Below, in pieces: positions 1 through 10,104 of a stretch of DNA of 64,000 nucleotides. This DNA is from Cyanophora paradoxa (Eukaryota > Glaucocystophyceae > Cyanophorales > Cyanophoraceae). Numbering within the stretch: the first letter of the stretch is position 1; each line of letters starts with the position of its first letter. The translations under genes were made by a program, and so were the position numbers. The DNA is taken from contig QPMI01000096.1 of NCBI GenBank assembly GCA_004431415.1, positions 124,001 through 188,000 on the forward strand. The letters are read 5' to 3'. Below the pieces are notes generated by a model. It ran no database searches. It was not told the origin of the DNA and was given only the letters and a program-made list of their open reading frames with translations.

Positions 1-60
1 CCTATAGCTAGTCATGTATTCGAATATATCTTACTAAGTTAACGTTATTTAACCCTATAG

Positions 61-408
61 GCCTCTTTTTGGTCTCATAACCCTAGTGGTCAGGCCACTC
101 AGGGGGTTGCCGCTCTCTTTCCTGGTGATTCCCCTTTTCAAATTCGGTTGTTGACTCCAGCTGATAGTCCTCGACTTCAACTTTTCTTGTTCGAGACCAA
201 ATTTGGTCCCATTTATTTTTGCAATGTATATGCTCCTACAGATGATTCTGAGCGTCGCGGTTTCTATGAAACTCTTCTTTATACTCTCGAGTCCGTGGTT
301 CCTTTCGACAGCCGCCTCATCTTAGGAGGAGATTTTAATTTCCACGAGCTCCCCTCTGATGCTCCCGGCCCTAGTCGTGGAACCCCTCCCCCGACGCCTT
401 TGAGTTGA
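61..408 (+). CDS. LINE endonuclease fragment (EEP/APE-like)
   Basis: The frame is open from 61 to a TGA at 406-408. Visible family features are the segment around CNVYAPTDD and the GGDFNF motif, the D-x-N metal/phosphate site of the endonuclease/exonuclease/phosphatase fold. This nuclease nicks target DNA to prime LINE integration. The N-terminal catalytic strand is not present. The rest of the domain, including the C-terminal SDH-type motif (RNSDHIG), continues one frame back in the next ORF from about 396 on, so the stop at 408 is a frameshift product rather than the true end. Confidence 0.8.
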   Translation, partial: ASFWSHNPSGQATQGVAALFPGDSPFQIRLLTPADSPRLQLFLFETKFGPIYFCNVYAPTDDSERRGFYETLLYTLESVVPFDSRLILGGDFNFHELPSDAPGPSRGTPPPTPLS

Positions 409-2519
409 TCCGAGCTCGTTATGGCCTTTTCGATGCCGGGCCTCACACTAGAGCGTGCTTTAAAACCTGGAGCCGGCCGCGGCCGGCGGGCGGGACGATT
501 GAGTCCCGGCTCGATTATTTTTTCCTCTCGTCCTCCCTCCGCGATTGGGCCGTCTCGCTTCGGCCGTGGACGGCTTACTCTGCAGTTGGCGAGCCACGCA
601 ATTCTGATCATATAGGCATCTATCTCACACTTAAAGCCCCCGGAATCTCTCGCCGTGGCCCCGGTCGCTGGCGCATGAACTGGGCGGCGTATGGGACATG
701 CCCGGAATATTCTGGTTTCATTTCTACTATAATTCGTGACTGGCGCGCCGCGTGGCCATTAGTTACAGATCGCGTCCGTCGGTGGGACGCCCTCAAATCC
801 GAGCTCCAGCGTCGTGTTCGGGCCTGGGAGCTTGATGAGAAGCGCAGGCGGAAGGACGCTTACATCTCCGCTGTTCGAGCTCTCGAGGCTCTCATCCGTC
901 GCCACGCCGCTGGCTCTATTGATGATGTCGCTTTCCGTACACTGCGCACTTCTATGATGCGCAGCTTGAATTCGCTTGTGTCTGACTATGCCAGACAGCA
1001 TTCACGCAAAGAAATTCGTTTCGCCGCAACTCAAGATGGACGGTCTAGTAAAGCTTTTTTTGAGCATTATTTACCGGATTCTCATGCTCAGTTCCCGGAG
1101 GGGCTTCGGGCCCTCGACACCGAAGGCCCAGAGGCCGCGTCGGACGACCCCCGCACTTTGCTCGAGCTTTCTTCCGCCTATTACGCTCAACTATATGACG
1201 GCGCTGCAGCTCAGGCCGCGGTTGATCGGTCGCTAGCTGAGCGGTCTGGCGTTGCCTCTCTCTATTCCCCTCACCGCCTGCTCCCTACTGAGTCTGCTGA
1301 TCTTGACTCTGACTTATCGTCTGGAGAACTATTTCGTGCTTTTAAGGAGATGTCTGGCGGAGCCAAGTCTCCTGGCATCGATGGTCTCCCTGCTGAATTC
1401 TACGTTCACTTTTTTGATGAGATTGGCCCCGATTTCTGTGCTTACATCGCTGCTATGTATGAGTCTGGGCAGCCGTCCGAGTCTTTGCGGCACGTCCTCA
1501 TTACTCCTATTACTAAACCGGCAACGGACCCTACTTTGATTGCAAATCGCCGCCCAATTTCTCTCTCTAATGTCGAAGAGCGTGCAGTCGAGCGCGCCCT
1601 CTCCAACCGCTTAACGCCACTCATGTCTGGTCTTGTATCCCGCTTTCAGTCTGGCTTTATTCATCGTCGGTCCGCAGTGCACCAGGTTATGCTTGTTTAT
1701 CTTCTCATGCATTACGAGGGCGGTAATCCTGCACTTGAACAGCTGTGCTTCGGATTTCTTGATTTTTCAAAAGCCTATGACCGCGTTAACTGGAGCTTCC
1801 TTTTCTGGTCGCTCGAACAGTTCGGTTTCGGGTCCCAATTTATCAAGTGGGTCCGCCTGCTCTACTCTGATCTGCAGGGTTCTGTTCACATTAACGGCTG
1901 GACCTCCGCCCCTTTCCCCATTCGATGCGGTGTACGTCAGGGTGGCCCCCTTTCGCCCTATCTATATAATTTGTGCACACACCTTTTAGCCCTTTTGATT
2001 AATGCTGATGCTCGTATACGAGGTGTCCGCTTGTCCTCTAGCTCTCTTTGCAAGGTGCTCCAGTTTGCAGACGACACGGTTCCTTTAATCTCGTCTTTTA
2101 CCGAATTGCCTTTCTGGAAAGAGTGCTTTGATAAATACTGCCGGCTCTCTGGAGCTCTTATTAATCTCGAGAAATCTAGCCTTCTTCCACTCCGCGATAT
2201 CCCCGCACATGCCTGGCCTAGCGTCGAGGACTGCCCCTGGCGGCGTCTTCAGGTGACGGATCTCCCTCCCGCTGAAAAAATTCGAAAATACCTGGGCTTT
2301 CCACTAGAGCCCGATCTGTCTCGGTTCTGGCGGAAAAAGACCGCTGCTCTTGATATCCGTGTCCAGCAAGCGAAGACTTATCGCATGCCGATGCGTTCCG
2401 GCGTTCTCCTTGCCTGGGCTGTATTTATTGGGTCCCTACATTATGCTCTATATTTGCTTGACCCCCTGATGCTCAGTATTCGACATGGCAAGAGAAGCTT
2501 CGCGCTTTTGCTGGCGTGA
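405..2519 (+). CDS. LINE ORF: end of endonuclease plus reverse transcriptase
   Basis: The first ~70 residues finish the APE endonuclease (RNSDHIG near residue 67). The middle is a reverse transcriptase: SPGIDGLPAEFY, RPISLSN, the catalytic FLDFSKAYDRVNW, CGVRQGGPLSPYL, and FADDT in the YxDD position (here F-A-D-D, usual for LINEs). It copies element RNA at the nicked target. Translation leaves this frame at TGA 2517-2519, but the homologous sequence continues in the frame of the next ORF, which is already readable from about 2485, so the two are one interrupted polyprotein. No N-terminal gag-like ORF is present in the window. Confidence 0.9.
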   Translation: MIRARYGLFDAGPHTRACFKTWSRPRPAGGTIESRLDYFFLSSSLRDWAVSLRPWTAYSAVGEPRNSDHIGIYLTLKAPGISRRGPGRWRMNWAAYGTCPEYSGFISTIIRDWRAAWPLVTDRVRRWDALKSELQRRVRAWELDEKRRRKDAYISAVRALEALIRRHAAGSIDDVAFRTLRTSMMRSLNSLVSDYARQHSRKEIRFAATQDGRSSKAFFEHYLPDSHAQFPEGLRALDTEGPEAASDDPRTLLELSSAYYAQLYDGAAAQAAVDRSLAERSGVASLYSPHRLLPTESADLDSDLSSGELFRAFKEMSGGAKSPGIDGLPAEFYVHFFDEIGPDFCAYIAAMYESGQPSESLRHVLITPITKPATDPTLIANRRPISLSNVEERAVERALSNRLTPLMSGLVSRFQSGFIHRRSAVHQVMLVYLLMHYEGGNPALEQLCFGFLDFSKAYDRVNWSFLFWSLEQFGFGSQFIKWVRLLYSDLQGSVHINGWTSAPFPIRCGVRQGGPLSPYLYNLCTHLLALLINADARIRGVRLSSSSLCKVLQFADDTVPLISSFTELPFWKECFDKYCRLSGALINLEKSSLLPLRDIPAHAWPSVEDCPWRRLQVTDLPPAEKIRKYLGFPLEPDLSRFWRKKTAALDIRVQQAKTYRMPMRSGVLLAWAVFIGSLHYALYLLDPLMLSIRHGKRSFALLLA

Positions 2520-4354
2520 GCGGGCAGCTTTCGAAGTATATTTCTCCTCTGCCGTGGCGTCAAGGTGGTCTCAACTGCCCGGATATTCGAGCTTTTTCGT
2601 TATCGCTGAAAATGAAGTGGGTGGCCTTGCTCGCTGACCCCTCTTGTTCAGCTCCTTGGAAGGAGTACCTCTTGAGCAAACTGGACGCTCAGCTGGCACC
2701 TTTTTCCTATGGCCCCGCCCTTGTCTCGCTCCGCCTCCCACTTGACAGACTTGACTTGCCTCCTATTTGGAAGCGGACTCTCTCCGAGTGGGCTCAGCGC
2801 CAGGGCGTGTGTCAACCTCGTAACTCTCCCGAAGTGTTATCCCAACCTCTTTTCTTCAATCCTCTGTTCAGTACTCCCGGCGACGAGGTCGACTGGAGTC
2901 GCTGTGCACGGTCCGGCTTGCTGCGGGTCTGCGATATCTGGGATTGTGCTGCCCGGGGGTTCCGGGCTCCAGCAGCTGCCTCCTCCGCCCTCCACTCCTT
3001 TTTCCCTAGTCTGTGTTCTGCGCTCCCGGCTACTTGGCGCCAGGTTCTCGAGGCCCCTGCATCGCCGCCTCAGCATCTCTGGTGGTCCGGACCGGACGCC
3101 TCGTTTGCTCTCCTTCGAGGCCCAAGTGGTACTTTTGTTGCCTTCCCCGTTCGCGATAACCAGATAATTCCACGGGTGCTGGACTACATACCGCGCGTTC
3201 CTTGCCGCCCTGCGGCTTCCCACCCTGTGGGCCTATCCTCGAGCTCCAATTCAATTCTGTCCCGTTTGCTCCCGCTGCATGTTTGCTTCAGCGCTGTCTT
3301 CCTCTCTCTTCGTCGCGGGACCCTGCCTGGCCTTTTTGTTCTTGGCGCAGGCCCTTCGGCCTTTCTTTCTCTTGATAATCTTGCGTTCACTTTCGCTCGT
3401 ATGCTCCCTCTCCGCCTCTCCTCTGTTCGTCGCTTCTACTGCCTTGAGGTCCAGCGGCTTCGCGATGTGTCTAGCCACGCTCAGATGCCCGATGCTAAGT
3501 GGGGGTTTCCCGGCGCCTTGTCTCCGTCCCGTCTTCCTAATCTTGTCGTCCTTCAGTGTTTCCCGATGCTTTGGATCGATGCTCTTTACCGTTTGCATTT
3601 CAAATTGTATCGTTTGGGCGAGCAACAGTCGCCCCGCCGTCGTTCCTGTCGGGTTTGTAATGACGGATCTGCTCGCTCTCACGCGCACGTTTTCTCTGAG
3701 TGCCCGCTTTCTCGTTCGTTCTGGGATTTCATTCGTGAGCGCCTGAATTTCTGGGCTTCTACTCTTCCACCGGATGAGCGTGAAGAGGTCGCAGTGCCTG
3801 AGCTCTCTCTCTTCCACATCCTCTCGGTTCCGGATTTATCTGGGCCCATTTTGCGCAGTAAAGTTAACCCCGCCTTCTGCCTTCGCTCACTTGGAGCGAT
3901 CCTTGCTGGCGTATTTTCCATCCAACAGGTTGCTCGCGCTCGGTGCGATCTTGAGGAGGCTGACATTGATGCGCCTTCTTACAACCGCGCCGCGCTTGTT
4001 GCCGCCTGGGACAGAAATATGTCGTACCTCGAGTTCACCCTTTCGCAGGCTTCGGCCTTGTTGGAGGAGCGGCGCGCTCGCTTGGCTGCTGCTGACGCTG
4101 ATGATCAGGCTGCCTCGGATGATGACGCACATGATTCAGAGTCTGGTACCGGTTCTCATCGTTCTAGTTCAAGCTCTGATTCTGACTCGTCCGGCGCTCC
4201 TTCTTCGGGCGGTGCTGACAACCTCGTCTCTTCGCGTGACATCGATTCTGTCCTCCGGAATCCTGCGGAGTTTGCCGTTCGTGGGAATGTCCCGTTGGGG
4301 ATCCCTGGTGGTCGCCCGCCTCCTGCGCCGTCCCCTCCTGCTCTGGCCCTGTAG
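2516..4354 (+). CDS. LINE ORF C-terminal part with zinc-binding motif
   Basis: Continues the reverse transcriptase polyprotein after a -1 frame change: the first residues (SPLPWRQGGLNCPD) are the typical post-RT linker. Around residue 375 there is a C-x2-C...H-x3-C zinc-binding motif (CRVCNDGSARSHAHVFSECP) followed by SFW, as in the zf-RVT segment of LINEs. The last ~70 residues are Ser/Asp-rich and low complexity. No RNase H domain is recognisable. The ORF ends at TAG 4352-4354 and is followed by non-coding-looking pyrimidine-rich DNA. Confidence 0.82.
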   Translation: MSGQLSKYISPLPWRQGGLNCPDIRAFSLSLKMKWVALLADPSCSAPWKEYLLSKLDAQLAPFSYGPALVSLRLPLDRLDLPPIWKRTLSEWAQRQGVCQPRNSPEVLSQPLFFNPLFSTPGDEVDWSRCARSGLLRVCDIWDCAARGFRAPAAASSALHSFFPSLCSALPATWRQVLEAPASPPQHLWWSGPDASFALLRGPSGTFVAFPVRDNQIIPRVLDYIPRVPCRPAASHPVGLSSSSNSILSRLLPLHVCFSAVFLSLRRGTLPGLFVLGAGPSAFLSLDNLAFTFARMLPLRLSSVRRFYCLEVQRLRDVSSHAQMPDAKWGFPGALSPSRLPNLVVLQCFPMLWIDALYRLHFKLYRLGEQQSPRRRSCRVCNDGSARSHAHVFSECPLSRSFWDFIRERLNFWASTLPPDEREEVAVPELSLFHILSVPDLSGPILRSKVNPAFCLRSLGAILAGVFSIQQVARARCDLEEADIDAPSYNRAALVAAWDRNMSYLEFTLSQASALLEERRARLAAADADDQAASDDDAHDSESGTGSHRSSSSSDSDSSGAPSSGGADNLVSSRDIDSVLRNPAEFAVRGNVPLGIPGGRPPPAPSPPALAL

Positions 4355-6337
4355 TGACCCTTGGCCCATTCCTATTCCTGCTCTCGCTGCCCCTCTCGAC
4401 GCTCCTTTCCCCCATTCCCTGCGGTCCCGATCCCTGTGCTCCTTGGCCCTCTGGCCCCGCCTCTGCCTCCTCCCTCCTTACAACTTGCTGTCACGGGGCC
4501 TCTTCACTTGCCTGTTCCCCGGCAGGTCCCTGGTCATCTTGCAGCTCCATACCCCTTCTTACCTCTTCCCCTTGCTCCTCCACTTCCGCCCCTGCGAGGC
4601 CCTCTTTCTGACGTCCTCCTGGTTCAGCCCCTCTTCAGCCCATCCTTCTTGCCCCCGCTTCTGCAACTGTGACGCTGGGCGGCACTATCTTTTTGCATGC
4701 CCCTCCCGCCTCTACGTCCCCGGTCTCTTTGCGTCTGCATCCACTTTCCCGGATCCGCTTGCAGGCCCCCTCGCCTCCAGAGCTCGCCATCACTTCGGCC
4801 TCCCTCGCCTCCGCTCTCGATTCTCCATACCCTTCGAATAGCCGCCTCCTCTCTCCTCCTCCGCCCTCCCTCCCCCCCTCGAGCTCCGGGTCCTCGGCCT
4901 CTGCCCCGCTTCCGAGTGTTGGCGAGACTGTCCTCTTTTCGATCTCCCCGTCATTCCGGCTCCCTGCTCCCCTTCGGCGCCTCGGGTCCCATCTGCGGGT
5001 CCTATCCCGCTTCCTGGCGCTCGTGAGATTCGCCGCCGGCGCCCTCGTCGGGCCCTTGCGCCCTCGAGCTCGTCTCTCTCTGCACCGCCCATGGCCATGA
5101 CCTCCGTGTCATCTGCTCCGGCGCCACCCGACCTTTCTCCTGCTTTGCTGCCCTCTCTTCGGCGCCGGCAGCGATCCCCGTCACCTGCTCGTGGCCCTTC
5201 CCCTGCCTCCGACCCTTCCTCGGCCCCTCCTCGCCTCTTCCGTCTCGTCGGCCCCCGCCGCATTCCCGTCGGCGGATCTCTCGATCGACCCTGGACTCTC
5301 CGCCTGCCACTGTCTGCGGGTACCTCCGCCGCCGTGTTCGGCGCCGGCTGTCAGTACTTTGCTCGGTAGCTCCCCCGTCGTGGCTCCTCGGGGCCTCTTC
5401 GTCGTCGTCGTTCGCTGGGTTCCGGCTCCGGGTCAGATTTCTCGCCGGGCTTACCTTCTCCTGGCTCTGCTCCTGGGCCCTCAGCTCCGGGACCGGCTTC
5501 CCCGATCTCCTTCCGGACTCGTGGTCGTACCCGTCGCCGGCTTGCCGAGCCTGCGGCTCCTTCTACTTCCCCCCGGCGGTTTGCCGGGCCGGACCCTCCG
5601 GCCTTTGTTCTTGATACCGGACTACCGCCTTTGTCCTTGTCTTCTGCTTCGCTGGTCGCGATCGTATCCCGCCGGCGCCGGCGTACTTCTTCGTCTTCTA
5701 GTTTAGTTCGGTCTGGTTCGGATTCTGATCGTAGTGTTGATGCTAGAGTTAGTTTCAATACTAGCTATAGTCCTCGTGCTCGACCTGTTGTTCGCCGTCG
5801 TTTGCAGTTCGATTGCCCGCCTCGACCCCGGCCGGCTTTAGTGATTCCTTTGGCTGTTCTTTTGCCTGCTCTTGATCCGCCTGCTCCGCCTCCTGTGTCC
5901 TCCTCGACCTCGTGCCGTAGCTCTGCCCTTTCGCATCGTCCTGCTTCGCCTCCGCCTCCATGTCGTCTTGTTGTTCCTCTTACTTGTCTTCTTCCTGTTA
6001 TTTATCTTTCTCAATTTTGTCCCCCGCTTCTTAGTGATGTAATTCCTTCTGATATTGATGGTATCTCTAGCTCTGGCTCTTCTTCGTGTCAGTTATCCTC
6101 TAGCTCTGGCTCTTCTTCGTGTCAGTTATCCTCTGTCCCTAGATCTGCTCGATTTATCGTCTCTTCTCGCAATCGATCTGTCTCGAGCTCTGTGTCTTTC
6201 CTTTTTTATTGTCGATTTTGGCTCTTTGTCTTATCTTTCTTCGTGCTCTTGTCTTAGTTATTTTGCTATTTTGTCTCTATGCCCCCTGGGCAGCCCCCGC
6301 AGTGCTGGTGTCTAGAGACTGTGGCCGGTAATTCACC
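4355..6337 (+). other. LINE 3' region, pyrimidine-rich, coding status unclear
   Basis: Almost 2 kb of C/T-rich sequence between the last clear LINE ORF and the A16 tail. It is open in several frames on both strands because stop codons are rare in this composition, and the conceptual peptides are Ser/Pro/Arg/Leu-biased without a recognisable domain. I read it as a long 3' UTR, possibly with a decayed extra ORF (5631-6257). It contains a 33-bp tandem duplication. Confidence 0.55.
6065..6130 (+). repeat. 33-bp tandem duplication in LINE 3' region
   Basis: Two perfect copies, 6065-6097 and 6098-6130, each beginning CTCTAGCTCTGGCTCTTC. Recent slippage duplication inside the 3' part of the element. 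Confidence 0.9.
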
Positions 6338-6353
6338 AAAAAAAAAAAAAAAA

Positions 6354-7365
6354 TTGCAAATGCAATTGAAGCTTTTAATCATGGACGTCGACAGCTTGCA
6401 GCTTGATCAGGATGATGCGCATGCAAGTCAACTTTAATTTATAATTAGTAACGTTGCTGATGATGCAACGCGCCGCTACGCGCGCGTACGCGTACGTTAA
6501 CGTCGCGAATCACGATATCGATCGATGCACATGCATTATGCATATGTCGACGCGACGACGTCAACGTTTACGGGCTCCGGGAGCTCGTTGCGCCCAGCCG
6601 CTGAGCCGTTGAGCGCGAGCGAGGCTCGCCGAGAGTCACTGAGCCACTGAGTCACCGAGCTCAACTTGGTAATGTAAGCTCGTCGAGCCCCGGCCGCGGG
6701 CGTCACCGGGGCGTGGGCCGGGGCCCGGAGCGGCCCGGCCGCGGCCGGCCGGCCGGCGCCAGCCTGGGCCGACCCTGGCGACTGTGGCGAGGCGCCGCGC
6801 CCGGCCGGCGCCGACTCGCCGCCAGGCGGCCCGCGCAGGCGCGCGCGGGGCAGCGCCGGCGTGAGCGCGCGGCAGCGCCGGCATGCGCGGGGCCTGCCAG
6901 GCCTACTAGGCTAGGGCGCGCATGCGCATCGCATGCCATGAATCCCATGATGCGCGGCGCTGGCGCGCAATTGCTCTGATTTTTCATCGTGCGCATGCAT
7001 CTCCATCATCAGACTCCATGTCGAGTATACGTAGTACGTACTAGTCCATGATATTGCGCTGCCTGCGCAGTGGCAGCGGCAGTACGTATACTAGTGCGCA
7101 TGCGCGCGCGCGCTTTGACTCAGTGATCGCAATTGATCGATAGCCTGCGCATCATGGCATGCGAATTCGAATTCGAAAGTTTATACGTGCGAGATTGGGG
7201 GTACTGATTTTAGCGATGGGTACAACAATCGACAGTTTCCCGAATTCGAATTCCAGGAGTCATCGCGCGCGCTGATATATATTTATATATAACGGCGTGC
7301 ACGGTGCACGTGCGTACGCGTTACCGGTACGTCCGCGTGCCGCGTCGTTAATATAAAACTATTCA
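6354..7365. other. Gene-free spacer, rich in short palindromes
   Basis: No supportable ORF. The stretch is a dense string of 4-8 bp palindromic words (GCATGC, ATCGAT, TACGTA, GAATTC, GCGCGC, CTAGTACTAG types), with a very GC-rich core at about 6690-6900. Long ORFs on the minus strand there are Arg/Ala/Pro composition artefacts. Confidence 0.6.
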
Positions 7366-7538
7366 GGCGAAGCCTCTTTCAGGCGAAGCCTCTTTCTCAA
7401 AACCAAAAACCGCCGAGCGAAATTCCTTTTTTAACCTTTTTTTCCACTCGAGATCCCCCAGGCGAAGCCTCTTTCTCAAAACCAAAAACCGCCGAGCGAA
7501 ATTCCTTTTTTAACCTTTTTTTCCACTCGAGATCCCCC
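7366..7538 (+). repeat. 79-bp tandem duplication preceded by an extra GGCGAAGCCTC
   Basis: GGCGAAGCCTC occurs at 7366-7376, 7382-7392 and 7461-7471. The last two start a 79-bp unit repeated in tandem (about 7382-7460 and 7461-7538). The reverse complement of this 11-mer appears at 8993-9003 and 10342-10352 on the far side of the neighbouring repeats. Confidence 0.85.
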
Positions 7539-7552
7539 CTGCTAAATAATTT

Positions 7553-7601
7553 CCGTGTCACACTCCCTCGAGGCAGAATTATTAATTCTGCCTCGACACG
7601 G
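7553..7601. repeat. Hairpin-forming inverted repeat in copy A
   Basis: A near-perfect 25-bp palindrome (7570-7594, arms GAGGCAGAATT / AATTCTGCCTC) lies inside an outer inverted pair CCGTGTC (7553-7559) and GACACGG (7595-7601). The same structure occurs in copy B at 9115-9163. Confidence 0.85.
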
Positions 7602-8061
7602 ACGCGATTGATGGACATTACACAGCTGCCCGAACCGCCACAGACCCCTCTAGATCCATTTTTAGCGTCCTGGCTCCCCTAAGACGACCGCTCGCCCGTG
7701 GGCGTCGCGCGAATTTCGAATTTCCCTCTGGATCAATTCCGGTACTTAACCTCCGACAAATGCAGTCCGAGTCAGAAGGTGGGACCCGGTCCCGCCCGGT
7801 CCCGCGACGAAATCGCGCCAGGGACGCCCCAGAACGATACAGAATGACGCGCGAGGGCGAGCGCATCGCCGCAAGCTCGGTTTCGGGCGCCCTCGACGCT
7901 CCAGTGCAAACAGTCGGCCGAAATTTGGATCCGGCCGGTTCCGGCCGGTCCCGCGACGCGCGCAATCGATGCGTACTAGCGCGCATAGGCATAGCAGGGC
8001 CTGCGCACCCCCGAAATCCGGTTTTCGGAGGCCGAACAGTGCAGGAAGGTACCGGACATCA

Positions 8062-8810
8062 AAAATTCGATCTTGCACAGGCCCGGACATCTTTCCGTGC
8101 GCCCACGCCGCGGCGCATGCGCGGAACAATAGCATAAGCATTTGAGATGTAGACAAAGCATTCCGCACGGTTTACGGATGTGCCGGGCCGCGAGGACCCA
8201 GCCGACCCCGAAAATTCGATCCTTCACGGACCTGCACGTCTTTCCGCGCGCCCTCGCATCCTCACGCAAGCACATCGCTACTATATTCATTTGGGATTTT
8301 ATCAAAGCCTTCCACAAGCTTCGAAGACGCGAAAGAGCACGAGAACCCAGCCGGCGGCAAAAATTCGATCCTGCACGGGCCCGGACATCTTTCCGCGTGC
8401 CCACGCCGCGGTGCATGCGCGGAACAATAGCATAAGCATTTGAGATGTAGAAGAAGCTTTCCGCACGCTTTACAGATGCGCCGGGCCGCGGGGACCCAGC
8501 CGACCCCAAAAATTCGATCCTGGACAGACCTGCACATCTTTCCGCGCGCCCTCGCATCCTCACGCACGGGCATCGCTACAATATTCATCAGAGATGTTTT
8601 AAAAGCCTTTCGCAAGCTCTGCGGACGCAACAGGGCGCGGCAATCCAGCCGACGCAAAAATTCGATCCTGGCCACGCCTGCACATCTTTCCGGTCCGCGC
8701 GCCCTCGCCTCCGCAGGCCGTTAAGCTTTTCGAGACATCCGACGACGCGACAGGGCGCGAAAATCCAGCTGGCCCCGAAAATTCGATCCTTCACGGACAC
8801 GCACGTCTTT
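8062..8810 (+). repeat. 149-bp satellite array, copy A (about six units)
   Basis: The anchor AAAATTCGATC begins at 8062, 8211, 8360, 8509, 8657 and 8778: spacings 149, 149, 149, 148 and 121. Each anchor is followed by a conserved (G/A)CATCTTTCCG-type core. Adjacent units alternate between two variants (one with GCGCATGCGCGGAAC, one with CCTCGCATCCTCACGC), giving a dimeric period of about 298 bp. Confidence 0.88.
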
Positions 8811-8962
8811 CGGCGCGCCCTCGAGATCTGCACTGCCAAATAATTATTAATTAGATCTGCCCCAGGTCGATCTTCGAGTATCATAGTATATAATTATAGT
8901 TATATCCCGTCTCAGCAGCGCGGCGCCCTTCCTCAGATTTCCTATAGGCCAGTGCCCTATAG

Positions 8963-9036
8963 GCCTACTGTGACAGCCGCGAGGGCGTCCGCGAGGCTTC
9001 GCCGTACTTAGTGCTCCGCAGGAGCACGGATCTTGT
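8963..9036 (+). repeat. 74-bp direct repeat, copy 1
   Basis: Matches 10312-10385 with about one mismatch. Contains GAGGCTTCGCC (8993-9003) and a small hairpin GTGCTCCGCAGGAGCAC. It immediately precedes copy B of the large repeat. Confidence 0.88.
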
Positions 9037-10060
9037 CTCAAACCCAAAAACCGCCGACCCATATTCCTTTTTTTACCTTTTTTTCCACTCGAGATCCCCC
9101 CTGCCAAATAATTTCCGTGTCGCACTCCCTCGAGCCAGAATTATTAATTCTGCCTCGACACGGACGCGATTGCTGCTGGTAACACAGCCACCCGAACCCC
9201 CACAAACCTCTCTAGATCCATTTTTAGCGTCGTGGCTCCCCTAAGACGACCGCTCTCCCGTAGGCGTCCCGCGAAAATCGAATTTCACTCTGGATCAATT
9301 CCGGTACTTAACCTCCGACAAATGCAGTCCGAGTCAGAAGGTGGGACCCGGTCCCGCCCGGACCCGCGACGAAATCGCGCCAGGGACGCCCCAGAACGAT
9401 ACAGAATGCCGCGCGAGGGCGAGCGCATCGCCGCAAGCTCGATTTCGGGCGCCGTCGGCGCTCCAGTGCGAAGAGTCGGCCGAAAATTTGATCCGGCCGG
9501 TTCCGGCCGGTCCCGCGACGCGCGCGATCGATGCGTACTGGCGCGCATAGACATAGCACGGCCTGCCCACCCCCGAAAACCGCTTTTCGGACCCGGGACA
9601 GCGCAGGAAGGTACCCGACGGCAAAAATTCGATCCTGCACGGGCCCGGACATCTTTCCGCGCGCCCACGCCGCGGCGCATGCGCGGAACGATAGCATAAG
9701 CATTTGAGATGTAGAAGAAACCTTCCGCACGCTTTACAGATGCGCGGGGCCGCGGGGACCCAGCCGACCCCGAAAATTCGATCCTGGACAGATCTGCGCA
9801 TCTTTCCGCGCGCCCTCGCATCGTCACGCGAGCGCATCGCTACAATATTCAGATGAGATTAAAGCTTTTCGCAAGCTCTGCGGGCGCGACAAGGCACGAG
9901 AACCCAGCCAACGCAAAAATTCGATCCTGAACGGGCCTGCACAGCTTTCCGCGCGCCCTCGCCTCCGCAGCCCTGCACATTGATACTATATGCATTCGAC
10001 GTTCTGTTTAAGCGATTCGCAAGCTCTGCGCATGCGCCTGGCTGCGAGAACCTCGCCCCT
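9037..10060 (+). repeat. Large dispersed repeat, copy B
   Basis: Second copy of the repeat at 7475. It has the same hairpin (9115-9163), the same middle part, and a shorter satellite array with anchors at 9624, 9773 and 9916. After the third unit it diverges into unique sequence around 9980-10060. Confidence 0.85.
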
Positions 10061-10104
10061 CCCGGGCCTCCCCCCCAACAATATATTAATAATACTAAAT
10101 TAAT

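Larger units (their letters stand above)
61..6353 (+). mobile_element. 5'-incomplete non-LTR retrotransposon (LINE) with poly(A) tail
   Basis: One element carrying, in order, the back part of an APE-like endonuclease, a reverse transcriptase, a C-terminal zinc-binding segment, a long pyrimidine-rich 3' part and an A16 run at 6338-6353. The reading frame opens at 61, just after a TAG at 58-60, inside the endonuclease, so the front of the first domain is missing and the copy is 5'-truncated or rearranged. Two -1 frame changes (near 388-396 in a C-rich run, and near 2480-2515) interrupt the ORF, so the copy is probably dead or contains base-drop errors. I looked for a target-site duplication of the bases after the tail and found none in 1-60. 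Confidence 0.88.
7475..8860 (+). repeat. Large dispersed repeat, copy A
   Basis: From 7475 to about 8354 this sequence matches 9037 to about 9916 at a constant offset of exactly 1,562 bp, with scattered substitutions and no net indel. It carries a hairpin (7553-7601), a ~450-bp middle part and then a 149-bp satellite array. ORFs on both strands are shared by the copies but have no recognisable domain and are not better conserved than the rest, so I treat this as a non-coding repeat family. Confidence 0.85.

Noticed and set aside
3184-3966. Long minus-strand ORFs under the LINE
   Set aside because: Antisense shadows of the retrotransposon ORF; composition Arg/Glu/Lys-biased without domains.
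7746-9837. Pairs of ORFs shared by the two large repeat copies as a possible gene family
   Set aside because: Shared ORFs follow from shared DNA. Several frames on both strands are equally open, substitutions show no codon pattern by eye, and the satellite core forces the peptides to repeat.
8062-9940. CRISPR-like array (regular anchors)
   Set aside because: The period is 149 bp with the whole unit conserved, not short identical repeats with unique spacers, and the DNA is eukaryotic. It is a satellite.
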